From the NCBI GenBank assembly GCA_037903355.1, contig JBAJFE010000050.1:1178001-1242000 (forward strand): 64,000 bases of DNA, given 5' to 3'. Shown piece by piece: positions 34,231 to 47,000 of this stretch (position 1 is its first letter; every line of letters starts with the position of its first letter). A program made the translations under genes and the position numbers. Under the pieces are notes generated by a model, which ran no database searches, was not told where the DNA came from, and was given only the letters and a program-made list of their open reading frames with translations. This DNA is from Trichuris trichiura. Its lineage: Eukaryota > Nematoda > Enoplea > Trichinellida > Trichuridae.

Positions 34231-35434
34231 ATATAAGAAAAGCATCTACAACAGATCGGAGAGAAAAGTAAAACTCACCGCCTCACTTTCAGCAATTATA
34301 TTGTACTGACAGGACAAATGCTTTAGTCTGGCTTAACTCCAATTTCGCGGTTTAAATACCCGTTAATTATCGATTAGGTCATTAGGGCATCGTTGTTTTC
34401 GAAATTAACAAACTCATGACTATGCCATCCTCGTGATATTGACCGTTAATTTTAGCACGCTATTAACCAGATGTGCTTATTTCGCGAAAATTTGTTTTTC
34501 AACCTTATTTACGCCCTCATCGTTGTCTGGATTGAAAAGCGAGGTCACAAGTCGCCACTGGGGCGAGTCGCATTTAATTTTCGAGCTTTCTTATTGGTTC
34601 ATGACGTTAAGATATTCCAGCGTTTTGCCCTCTTTCTAGAAGCGTTCGCTTTCCTTTTTTGCCGTTTTTCATCTTGCTCGACTTCCACGCCGTTATTGCA
34701 AGCGCATAAGTAATCTTAGAACGGAAAATATATTTGATACATGATCAATTTTGATGTTTGTTGGCTTTCCGCGTTGTTGTGCCCTTCTCCACGCAATGGT
34801 GTACTTGCTTGTCAAGTTACTGTAGTAGAAGCGGGAAATCGCGCTTACACAATGCATGTGTGGCTTCTCCCGCGCTTACATTAGTAGAATGTTCGCGCCC
34901 ATTCGGGATCTTCACACGAAGTTACAAGAAATGCATAATGAAAAAAGGAAATAGACCATTTTATTTTGCTAACCATATTCCCTGATCCTCTTACAAAAAT
35001 TTCTGCTTAATTTGTAACAGCTGAACGTTTTCGCTCTATTGTAGTCAAACAAGATATTTCTAAAATTGAGCTTTGCGTCTTGCTGTTTCTAAACTTTGAA
35101 GTTTCTCAAGCACATTTACAGTTGCTCTACTTTACACAAGCGTAACTGTTTCGTAGTTGATCTTCTGATTCACGGAATTTCTCACTTTTTCTTGCCATCT
35201 CGTTTCTGCTGCTGATTCCGAACAGCTTTACAACACTTTACTGAGATTCACTGCCTGACATGACGTTTTTCGGTTCTCCGTTTCAATATCAGCGCATACA
35301 GAGCTTCTAATTTTGGTTCACCAAACGGGCGCTTCCAAAACGATAGCAGTTACACAAAATATATTCATATGCATTATGCATTAACCTGTCGGAAGTCTTT
35401 CGTTCTCAGCGCTTCTCTGCAGTCTTTGCTTCAG
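34231..35434. other. Region upstream of EGF fragment, no exon seen
   Basis: Contains the 5' side of the minus-strand 33-34 kb gene and the 5' side of the small EGF gene. No signal peptide exon or EGF exon recognised. Confidence 0.4.
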
Positions 35435-36183
35435 ATGATAATCCATGCATTCCTTCGCCATGCAAAAATGACGCATCATGCACTGTTAACGAAACGTCTC
35501 CATATGGTTATACATGTTTGTGTAAACCTGGATTCTACGGTGGAATCTGCGAGGCCATTGAAAGGTCTGTCTTGCTCAGTAAGTACACTCTTGACACGCT
35601 TTGTTGTCTCTGCACCCTCTGCGCTGACTAATTTTTTTATACTGAAAGCATAACATTTTTGTAAACTGTTTGCCTAATCATTCGACAGTTTTCTTTTTCC
35701 TTGATAAATTCCGTAGGTTTTGTTTTTGGAGTGGGTGTAAACTGGTGTTTGCTTTCCCTAACTTCATTTGCCCCGCTTTCCCTGCGTCTTACAATTTGGT
35801 GAGCAACGGTTGCTGCATTGTTTCGACATCTATGTTCTGAGCTATTATTCGTCCACTAATGTTGTTCTTTGCTATTTCGTGACTCTAAGCAGAAGCAATA
35901 ACTTCTATAAAGCTGGATACTTCTTTTGGAATTGCATTTATAATTTTATTCTAACCAAATGGGGTCCTAGCTTATTCTTCTGTAACTTATTTTACTGTGT
36001 AATGAAAAATATATTATTTTAGCTCCTACGTCATCTAGCGTTTCTGCAAGAGAAAATAACACGAAATTAACCGTCGTGACACTGCTTTTTTTGTGTTTCT
36101 GCTGGTCCAACGTAGTTCCTGGGGATCTGGTACACATACGTTTCATCTCTGTCAATTCATTAATAATAAATTCGCCTGCATGA
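35435..36183 (+). pseudogene. EGF domain plus hydrophobic C-terminal exon (partial paralogue)
   Basis: Two exons in phase 1: 35435-35578 and 36023-36183. The first encodes one EGF domain: [19 protein letters not shown], then [19 protein letters not shown]. The second ends the protein and has a membrane-type stretch LTVVTLLFLCFCW after a Ser/Asn-rich linker. Both are clearly related to the last two exons of the long EGF gene (50093-50212 and 50835-50953): [11 protein letters not shown], GFxGGICE, and the SARxN linker before the hydrophobic stretch. No signal peptide or further EGF exons were found upstream, where a gene on the other strand lies. It may be a broken 3' duplicate or a very short surface protein whose first exon was missed. 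Confidence 0.6.
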
Positions 36184-39100
36184 AATAAACTCTTTAGTGT
36201 ACAAATGATGTGATTCAATACGCTTTCATCGTCAAAATACGGAACTGTTCAATCGTAGGTAAATTACGCCTCTTAGTGTATTTCCTATCCGCAGGAGTAG
36301 ATGCTCAATTGTCTGAAAGGATTGGTTGACTTATTTAAATATATTTTTATCTTTAGCTTAGAAGCAGATGCCTTTTACTTATGTTTTCAATTGCCGGTAG
36401 CAATGCCTGAGCTTTTTGCTTATATCACTTAGAATTGACAATGCAGTTTGTGTAAGATTTTTCTGGTAAGTTTGCGTATGCTTCGTAGAATCAGATAATA
36501 TTTATTTTTTGGAAAAGCACAGAGAAAATTCATAGATTTGTCTGCGGTGATAATGACTTTTTTCTGAAAGGAAAAGATAAGTAACTTTTATGAAAAATTG
36601 TGATGACGTCAAACTGATTTGTTTCGACATATGGGATCTGTTAATATTGTGTCTGTCCAATCAGTGTTGTCTATATACTCTGTGCAAAGCATATCTGAAT
36701 GGTATTCTTGAATGGTATCACAAATGCGTGACGGTGAACCTTTACTGTTACGCTTTCACTATATATTGTCAACAGATGGCGTACAGCATGGTTATTGCGT
36801 TTGCGTGTTATATGGATGCCATTTTGGGGAGGAAAGTCTTGCCACTCGAGTTGTTCATTTTGTGCACTATTTTTCATTTTAGCCTTGTTAGTGCCACTAT
36901 TCCTATGCAGTGGCGCATTCCTATTTATAAGCGTTTAACAAAGTAATTAGACAGTGGAGCTTTTGGTTTAGGAAAAAAGCATAATACAGTGTGCTTTGCC
37001 TTTTAAGGGTTTCCTCGTCAGATGCGTGCTGTTACTGCGTATAATTATTGGGAATAGTTACAGTTACGGTCGTCGTAATCAAATAATAGTGGTAGTAGTA
37101 ATAACCACAATGATCATAACTGCTGTTGTTATTTTTGCTTGCGTGCTTCGGCTGATCCTGTACCTTTCCTTTCCATTTTTCTTCATCTATGGCTTGCTGT
37201 TAATTTTATTAATTTCTTTCATCGTCATTTTGTGCTTGCGTACGTTGTTACTTCTTTCCGTTTTATTTCTTTTGCTTTTCTTTTAGTCACCGTGAATTGT
37301 GTTTTTTTAGGCACTGCTGATTTTGTTTCCTTTTTATTTTGAATTAGTGTTGCTTTTCTTGTTTATTTCTTCACGGATTTTCTGCCTTGTTCAGCAAGCT
37401 ATAATTTTCACAGCCATATAGTCAGGACTACGTTTTCCAGCGCACAGCGGCTTGCTGGCGCAATCAAAAACCGTGGTTTCTTACCCCGTTTGGTCTAGTG
37501 TCTGCCCCCCTCCCGTATAGTGTGGTGGTAATAGCTCTTGCCTATTTTGTAACACCGTTGTGTCAAGGCTAGTACTTGATGTGCTGGTCAGATTGTTCTG
37601 TTAACCTACTCTCTGTTTCTTCAGCGTAACATTCGCAGCGAGAGCATTCTAGCTTATCAGCTATCAGCGAGTAACGATTTAAGAAATGTGTACATTGTCA
37701 TTCGGAAGCAAAGATCCCCGTAATCTTCATAACTTTTTTTTCTATCAGCTTTGTCAGCACGTCAGGATACAACAACTTCTGGTTCGTCTGAAACTTCTTA
37801 TGCTTTCTGGACGTTTTCGAAATGCAGAATGCGCAGGAGATAACGTCGTTATGGTTCTCACTGCCTTGAATCAGTTTTATCTTTGCTGTAATTTTGTGTA
37901 ATACACGTGGGCGTTGTAGATGGCTATAGGTCTTTCAGCGATTTTGTACAGAACAATTTAGCGATCGTCCTATAGACTACAGTGTTCTTGAGATTTGTAG
38001 TTTTCCAGAAAAGGAAGCTCAGCTGTGGTTGGTATCCGCTTGTCTTTGGTTTCTGAAACCGTTCCTGCATTCACAAAAAGTTTTCTTAATGTCAATTTCA
38101 GTTGTAAAATTGTATCTCGCGGTTTGGACAAGGGGCTTTATTGTAGCGTGTTGGCTGAGCCGCTCAGAGTTCCCTTAATTTTCATGTTAGGTTTAGGTAA
38201 GGTGCCTGAGGTACCGGGGCCAAATGCTGAACAAACTGCGACGATGAAAAGCACGTTAATGTGCACTGCGTGGATCGATAGAGTAGGTGCATGGCAAAAA
38301 TCTAGTCGTATGCACTATAAAACACGTATACAAGGATTACCTGGGCGGCAATATGCTGCTGTCTGGTGCTGTGTTTCTTTCAAATAAACCACCGTGTTCT
38401 AGCTTTCGATCGTATGTGAATGCAAGGACATATGAATCGAGCATACTTGCGTGAATTCAGCAATGGTCCGCATCGCAGTGGCTTCCTTTAGGGAAGAGAA
38501 GAGGTCACATGGACTTCAGTGTACGGCGCAGTTTCTGTATGCTTCTCTGTTGCCATTTTTGTCCCCTAATTTCTCTGAATTGGTGGGGTCCGCTTGCGCT
38601 GAAGGTCGCAGGTATTTCGGCGATGACCGTATCTTGCTTTTTCATAAACCATTCTGGTCGGCTCAATCGCGCTCCATCGCTAGCGGAATTATCACGCTTC
38701 CTATTACGTTTTTAGATGATTCGATCAGATAATATGTTCCCCAGTTTGTGTGCGTTCACATTACTGGCCAAAAGGTTACAAGACCAAACAATAGGACATG
38801 GAAAGCCGCGAGACTTCTATGAAAGGTTTAGTTTCTTTTCTCGCATGGAAAACAAATTGTTTTTTAAATGAGACCCTTATGCACATTCGTTGATATCTGT
38901 CTAGCAGGAAGACTAAGAATAACAAGTAGAAAAACGGTTAGAAAAAAGAAGTCACAAAAGTAGGCCTGAACATTGTTATAAGGTAACCTACAAAGACGGC
39001 TTCGCATGATATCACCTGCTGATTCTGTCTTGTAACCATTTTGTCAGATTAGGCATAGGTTTTTATGTATGGAGCTAATAAGTAACAGATCATTGTTTCC

Positions 39101-41068
39101 CATTATCCCCTGATGACGGCTGCTGACGGAGAGTCTTAAGCTTTGTAAAATCGCACGTCACGAGCGCGTAGTTCTGCAAATAATGAGTCTATACAGTAAA
39201 AGTTCTTCACGCCGTTGCCGTTCAAGCTAGTTCTTCACAATCTTTCTTTTTGCCAATGGCGGCCAAAAAATCGCCGAATGTTCCCTGTTTGTTTTTCATA
39301 ATTTCAAATGTAACATTTTCCAGTTAACTCACCATTCAAATAAAAAATTACTATTGATGCAGCTCTTGTGCGTGTTACGAGATGTTGCGTTTCTCCTATG
39401 ATAGCGAACTGTTGCGTGTTGAATGATTATGAGTTTAAAGTTAGTTCGTTTTCTTTAAAGTACGTGCTTGGTATGGTGTGTTCGAACTTGCTATTTGTGC
39501 CGCACCTGAGCAATTGTAATTCCAGTTATACCGCGTATATTTGAGCACGTGCGTCGGTTAATTTGCTAAATATTTCGATTTGTCAGCATGCTAACAACGG
39601 TAGGTGTTCTATCAGTTTTGGTTTCAGTTACCCATCAGTCTCCGGGTACGCTCGTACGTCTCGGAGTTGAAATTCCATGCGGCTGAAATCTTGAACACAG
39701 TGGGATTATGATTAATGAAAAAAAGCAGGCAACGCCAGAGCTTTTGCATGGGTTCAATTCCTGAAAGAAGGGATTTCCGAATGGGAAGGAACCATAAGGG
39801 AAATGGCATTTCGTGAGCTACATTTCTGGCGTGCTATAGGAATGAGCATAACCAGTTGCGTTTTCCCTCACAATACGAACATCTGTTCAGTCTGGTCTAG
39901 TTGATAAATAGAGAGAACAAATAATACGCCTCAACCTCACTGGGCCAACCATAGGGGTACCGAGATGAAAGAATCTGTTCCTGTTGGAGTACTGTCCGCC
40001 GCTTAGTGACCGTGAGAGTATCGTTTCCATTCTATTTGATGCAAACAATTAGTCGTGTGAAATTCAGAAACATCTGATATTTCGCTTTCCGTGTTCGGTA
40101 CCTTCGGAGTTCGTTCCAGTTGAGGATCCTATCTTTTTGATGTCCTGCACTTCGGTCACCTTTCACGGCCTTTAAACTTTCTTCATAGAGTTTTACCTGT
40201 TCGTAGATAACTGACCTAGATGGAGCATGAACAACTGACTTTTGAGAATCTAAAATGGTGCCTCGTAGACTTACCGCTAAGTTAACGTTCTGCTGGTGGA
40301 GCGACAAGTGGTGCCCTGATATGTAGTTTATGAGAAATGCGTCTACTGATACATGTATAGTAAGCGAAGCGTCAGGAGGTCCCAAGCAATGCTTCAGCCG
40401 ATTGGGTGATTCCATCTATTCTATCTTGCGTATACCGACAGTGCCTTCCAGTCTCATTCTCTCTATAATTACTTGATTTTTAATAATAACAGTTCATCAA
40501 GCATGCGTTATCATAGTGTCTTGATCTGGCCGTTGGCTCAATGAGCCGCATCATGTCATCCATAAAAGTTTGTTCATTACAGCATTTTTCTTAACGCACC
40601 AGTTCTATCGTTAGTCTTAGCGGTAGGTATAAGTTCAAGCTTGTCAAGCTACAGCCTTACGTCAGCTCAACTGTTCTATACATTGGCCAGAAGTGCTTGT
40701 TATAGTTAAACGGCCACAATTTTAAAACGATTAATCATTGTTATTGCCAATTTAGAGCACAAATACTCCCCAACTGTTGGCGTACCGACCCTATCAATCA
40801 GATTTTTTTCTACTTATGGTGTGTCAGAATGTTCTGAATTTTTCCGCTTTTTAATCCCTGTTCTTTGAGGCCGCGAAGAAGACATTGGTGCAACTGCTAC
40901 GCGATTTGCTCTTACTTCTGTAATCCATAGGACTGAGAGGGATACTGAGGACTAGTGAGCATTGATTCCTTGTTTTCAAGACGGCACAGTCCTTATATGT
41001 CAACGCGCCGATTCAGTTAAACTTTTTGTCAAGTTTTGCCCTGATGACGACAGTGTTGTATTTTTCAG
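36184..41068. other. 4.9 kb region before the EGF gene, no supported exon
   Basis: T-rich on the plus strand with long low-complexity stretches (about 37000-37350). Minus-strand open frame at 40032-40415 (127 codons, not recognised) and a shorter one at 39624-39809 on the same strand might be transposon remains, but no motif supports this. The first exons of the EGF gene may lie here. Confidence 0.35.
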
Positions 41069-44000
41069 CCGCACATTACATGGAATGTAGTCAGACATCT
41101 ATCACTGTTTGTCATTTTCAATTCTGTGATGACATCACGGGCAGGAACCCTTGCTTGTCCTGACTATGGCCAATGTACCATTGAGATCGACAATGACACA
41201 TGCTTGTTTATGTCGTCGAAAGCACAAATCTTGTTTAGGAACGATATTTGTGCCGAACTGCCAAACGGTACACTGCACGCATTCAAAATACCGCGGAGTG
41301 CTGTCTACGACTACTTTTATCCACCAACATTGTTTTATCCTTATCCTGGTTACTGCCCTTATTTCAGACGTGCGGCAGCGTACACTTTCCTTACCCACAA
41401 GTACAGGAATGCGTGGCTAATAGTTGGTGTTGATACGGAAAGTGAAAATTCAAATGAAAAGATTATTCAGCTGCATTTGCAACACGCCGTTACAAAACAA
41501 GAGGATATGATTCGTTATCGAGTAACTGATAAGAAACTTGAACCCATTGGAAACTATACCATTATAAAGTCTTATCAAGTTTTGGAAGAGATTTACGCGA
41601 GAAACCCAAGTAAAGAGAACCCATTGGCTATTTATGTATATTTGTGGGATAATATGGAACCGCAGCACGGTTTGCAACATGTGAGAACATTTGCTCAGCT
41701 TTTAGCGGAAGATGAGAAAGACGCTCGCTCTTGGTTAAGAATAAGTCGTGCTACTTGTGTGTTTCCATCTCTAAGGAAACTGTGCAAGTCATTTAACGAG
41801 AAAACTGGAGAATGTACGTGCCATGCTGGTTTAAGTGGAACCTTCTGCGAAAAAGGTGTTTCTCTTTTTTACTATCCTCATTGTTTTCTTTTAACGTAAT
41901 GGTGTCGTTTTGGTGTGAGGCTTGATTGCTTCACGACGTAGTGCCAAAGGTGCAGCTGCGTTCTGCACGCGCTATGTTATGTTAAGTACTGAGGTCACTG
42001 TGTGCTCAATGATAAGAAATGCTGCTCATATTCTCTCGCGTTAGTCAGATGTTGTTATCCTATAGTACAGTGATTCTCACGGTGGGGCATGGGCTCTAGG
42101 AAGGGGCCCTTCTGAAGTTCTTGAGGGCTAAATCGCCAACGGGGCTTTTAGGGGACACTTTGAGCAGCTAGAGCTGGGAAGGGGGGTGGAAAGGTATATG
42201 CCCTACGTGCGGCATCGTGCTGAACTGCGTAGGAAGATTTGGCCTGCGGTTTAGGTATTGTGCTTTCTGCATAAGAGAAAGTTCATGCTGTCGTGCCCAA
42301 CGATTCTGACTAGCTGGTAGGGAGGGCTCGGGTAGTCAGCTCAAAAGTGAAAACCTAAGAGTTTTCGATACACTAAGTCGGAAACGCTTTCTCTACATAA
42401 AACTTTGTGCTGCACCTACATTGTGATGTCCCGGCTACCCTCATCCTCCCTTCCAGCCAATCACCGAGCTCGAAACTGGCCAATAAAAATGGGGGTGGGG
42501 TGCAAACGGTCGGAAATGTTCGGAAACGGAAACTGTTGTATATCTTACAGGCAGCTTAGGGAATCAGCCATCGTATAGAATGCCCAGGCAATCTACAGAA
42601 TGGCAGAAACTTTAGGCGGTGTTTGGAAGAGTCAATATTTGCACCTTTTTAAAATATTCTACACGGTGCCCAATTGCAAACAGGCAGTGCGTTAGATCCA
42701 CCCTTTCCTTTGCTACCCTACAAGCCGACAATGACGATTCCTACATGAAAAAGCGAACTGTTTTTCGCTATTCTGTTGGCTGTACTCTTCGTATACTTTG
42801 GCTTAGGCTTAGGCCAGGGGAACACGGTGGCTGACATGTATGCAAGAAACATGGAGTGCTTTAGTTGTACATCTTTGTGGAATATTGTATTCTGCACTAG
42901 GCCACGCATACAGCAACGTAGAAAGACATCGCAACCACACCGGCGCGACAAAACATCACAGTTTGCCCAACAGGTGTTGCCACTGCATGTTCTGACGGTG
43001 GGACGTTAGTTGACAACACGGTAAACGTTTCCAGCGGCAAGATGTGACTCACACTTTGCCTGGGTATTATTTAGTGGTCTTATGTCTCAGACGCCTCACC
43101 GTCTGAGAAATGCAGGTTCCTTTCTGGCTACCATGCCCTTAACCTGTTGTGCCTTTACTAGAGAGCAAGCTAACCCCCCTTTTTTCCCTTTCCCAAATCT
43201 TGGCGAAGACTTAAGCCTTATGCTTAGGCTTAGGCTTAGAAAAGGGCAAGACAAGGTGGTCGGCGAGCGTGCGGCATGACGGCGGGGCACCTGGCAGACA
43301 AGGTCCTTGTTTAGCTTTCGCTATAAGTTCTTTCCAAACTTATTGTACTTATCAAAAAGGCACAAGCGTTCCATATTTTCCTGAGAAGCATAACACGGAT
43401 CCTATAGAACGCCTAATTTTTATACATAGCGTGTAAGATGTATATTTTTCTTTTCACGTCACTTGTTCTGTTGCCGCTGTATCACGGCTAGCTCACAATA
43501 TCCAATTCTGAATTCTCCGGCTTCGTCAGACCTGACCTACAATTGTTTACATTTTTTGTCTCTTGCGTTTATGCTGAGAACTTTCCCCACGAATCTTTCG
43601 TCTTCACGAAAACTTTAAAAGTCAGGCGAATTTCATATTTCTGCAGAAATGCTTTTACATAAGCCGACTGATTTTGAACAAATATTGCCAGTTATTGGTA
43701 GATTCCGTCACGTTTCACCCTGTTTCTTATTTGTACCAATGCGATGCATAGTTTACTGACATTTAAAAAAACTGAGCGAAAACAGCATTCTACTATGTTC
43801 ATTTTCAGACATCAACGAGTGCAATCAGTCTCCATGTAACACTGGTGAATGCAAGAATACGCACGGTTCCTATCATTGTATATGTACGGATGGCTGGATA
43901 GGAAAGCATTGCGAAACGGGTAGCTAACAAACCTTACAGTTCATAGGAGAACCGTCTGAACGTTTCAGACGTCAATGAATGCAATTATCCGTACCTTTGC

Positions 44001-47000
44001 GGTTCAAGAGGAACTTGCAGAAACACAGCAGGGAGCTACAAATGTGACTGCCCCCCCGGATTGACCGGAAAGCATTGTGATACTGGTGACTTGTTCGAAT
44101 TGGGATATTGAATATTATTTTGCTCGTTTCCGTTATTACAGACTTTGAGGAATGCACGCAACAGCCTTCACTTTGTCAACCTCATGGAAAATGTATTGAC
44201 ATTTTTGGATCGTACATATGTCATTGTAATCCCGGATGGACAGGGAGCAATTGTGAAAATGGTGCCTATTGTTTTTTCATGGGTTCCTTCGAGTATGAGT
44301 GAACTGAAATTATTTCCATTTGTTAGATTTGGATGAATGCAAATCCGGTGAAGTGCTTTGTTTCAACAGTGGTACATGTGATAATACGGTTGGCAGCTAT
44401 ACATGCACATGCACTCAAAAGTGGACGGGTAGACAATGCCGAGAAGGTAAATATTTTCCTCTGCACAAGTCTAAGATTCCTGCGCTTTCATGGTACTATG
44501 TTCTGTTAATGACAAAGTGTTCCCTTCTTGGACGGTTGTGCGCGTGCATTTCACTTCGATGATTGCAACGTTTATGTCAATAATTTTTGCTGTTAATGTT
44601 TCACGCTTACAGAATTGTGATGCTGTATCTTTAATTTAACCTATATTTGATTTTATCAATTTCGTAACCATTGTCCAGATTATTTATGAATTTGCAAAGT
44701 CTGTGAACGCTGAAGCTTTGGCTTCCATGTGCATTATCAATTATTTATTTTTTTCGTTCAGTTTGCAGAATAAATCGTATTATTTCTTCCATTTCCGTTT
44801 TTCATATATGCTTTTGCTAATTTTTACGTACCCTTACGCGGGTGGTATATTTTCTGTTGTCTTTACTGCTTTCAGCAGCTTAGATTGTTGTCGCTTGCTT
44901 TTATGCTATAATGAATGAGCAGTCGACTCTGGTTTGTTTGTCGTTGTAATTTTTCATCTTACGGGGGCGATAGAACGTATTATAATTTTTAGAAGTCGAC
45001 CAATGCGTGACCTTGGCTTGTGTTAATGGTTTGTGCATACTAAAGCCGGATGGTGACGGCGTAGAGTGTAAGTGCTACAGGGGATGGACAGGCGACAGAT
45101 GTAATGTTGGTACGTGTCGCATGAGGAAATTTTATTTTCTGTAGTTTGTCTATTAGATAGAAATGAGTGCGAAGAGAAAAAGGACCTCTGCTTAAATGGT
45201 GCGTGCTCTGATCCTTCAGGAAACTACACCTGTACGTGCAATGTTGGCTATACTGGTAAAAATTGCGAGAAAGGTAACGTTTATAGTAGCGCGCTGATAA
45301 TTTTTTTGGGAATGGAAGTTTATTCCTGGTAGCATAGGAGTGGTAATTCCATTTGCCATACGCCTTTCACATAATGACTGCTTTTTATTATTAGTGCTTG
45401 CTAATTTTTGTCACGTATTGTCATTCACCTTCTGTGAAAAATTTTTTTCGCTGAACATTTGCTGCGGTTGGATTTAGTCTTCTCATTATTGGTGTTTCCC
45501 GACGATTGTGTGTGCTGGTTTTTCTCAACTCATTCTACGTTCCTGAAATCTGACGTACTGCTGCAGAACACTATTAAATGTTTTGGGCATATTTGTTAGG
45601 ATATGTATCATTTTTGTTTTGTGTTAAGATGTGACAATATTAACAGGTTTTCTTGCTCTTTTATATGGGCCTAATGTTTATATTTATGAGTGCATTGTAA
45701 ACTGTGGCGTAATGGCTGGTTGAGGTCTATAAAGTTCACTCAGTCGCTCCGTTACTACTTATTCGTTAGTTTTCTGCAACTATATCTAATGTTCGTTGTC
45801 TTTCAACATGAAAGTTTATGTGTATGATTATGTTTTGGATAAATTTATTACCTACGTTTGATTTTTGTTTGAAGGTGTCAAAATTGTGAACGGGTCGTTG
45901 CAGCTTCGTTTGCGTTAACCGTGTTTGCTGGTTTTTGTTTGTTCTTCAACTCGTTAGGCTTTTAAATGTTGCTGTTGCATGAGAGTTGCGGAGAGCTTCA
46001 CATGCTTGCATGTGCTATGAATTTGGTTGTTCAGTTGTTATTACTATTACTTATCAAAAACGTCGTTTGTTAAAATGCTTGCTTTTTTTAATGCGTAACG
46101 GCATCTTCTCATAACGTTGCTCAGTATTAGATCCTCGGTTCCCCAAGCGCATCCTAATTATGCTTCAAGTTCTTCGAAACTTCAAATAAGATGACTTCAG
46201 GCCTTGCTATTCATTCATGCAGTTTTCAGGAAGTCAAGTCTCATGTGCTTAATTTTTTAGTTACAGTGTTCCACCGAGATATCAATCTAAAGGCGCCTAA
46301 GTTGAACCATACATTGTGGAGTCCTTGTTTTTTTTACTAAAGTGGTCAGACAGAGAAGTCGATTCACTTGTATGAGAATCAGAGATCCTCGACATCCGCC
46401 CATAAAACTTCGCCTATTCCGTGACTCGTTTTGTCAGGTGGCAAAAGTTTCGTGCACTCATGATAATTGTTAATTACTGAGGGAAACAGCATTTTTTATT
46501 TTTTCCTATCATGCTCACAGTGAGTATTACTGAAAGTGTAGGTGTTCTTTTACCAGTTCAAATAAGCATTCACGTTGTTTTTCATAAAATTTTCTCCGTG
46601 GATACGCAATATTAGAATTGTGCAATCATTGTCTGCAGTTGTCAATTAATTGTTCCATAATCCTTCCACACTTAGGCAGATAAGGATCCTTTTATTTGTA
46701 GAAATCAGTGAGTAATAAAAGTTTTCAAACTTTTGAGCCCTTAATCTGATGACACTTATTTTATTTGCCAGGACTGGTTTCTGTAGAATTTCAATTTTCT
46801 CAATGTGAGAACAGTAGGTGATGCTGACTGTATTGTATTTACATGGTTAAGCAGCATCAGGTAGGCCAAACGGCGCATTCTAAACTTCATGCGGAAAATA
46901 TGGCCTGATCGCTGGAGGGGATGTACAACGGTAGCGACTAAAATGTTGGGAACTTTGTAGTATAAAATGAAGTTAGTAAATACCGCTGTTTAGTAGTGCC

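Noticed and set aside
36996..37342. Hydrophobic open frames resembling a multi-span membrane protein
   Set aside because: Composition follows from T-rich low-complexity DNA; no family motif or splice support.
38025..38732. Open frames of 120 and 93 codons on the plus strand
   Set aside because: No recognisable domain, no matching splice phases with the EGF gene, and overlapping frames are equally long.
40032..40415. 127-codon minus-strand frame
   Set aside because: No ORFan-level support or known motif; mentioned only as content of the region.
41040..41060. CTGATGA sequence before the EGF gene's first exon
   Set aside because: No paired stem and no GAAAGC follow it, so it is not another hammerhead-like copy.
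42795..43242. Telomere or subtelomere boundary
   Set aside because: Only a few TTAGGC units, inside a gene intron with genes on both sides.
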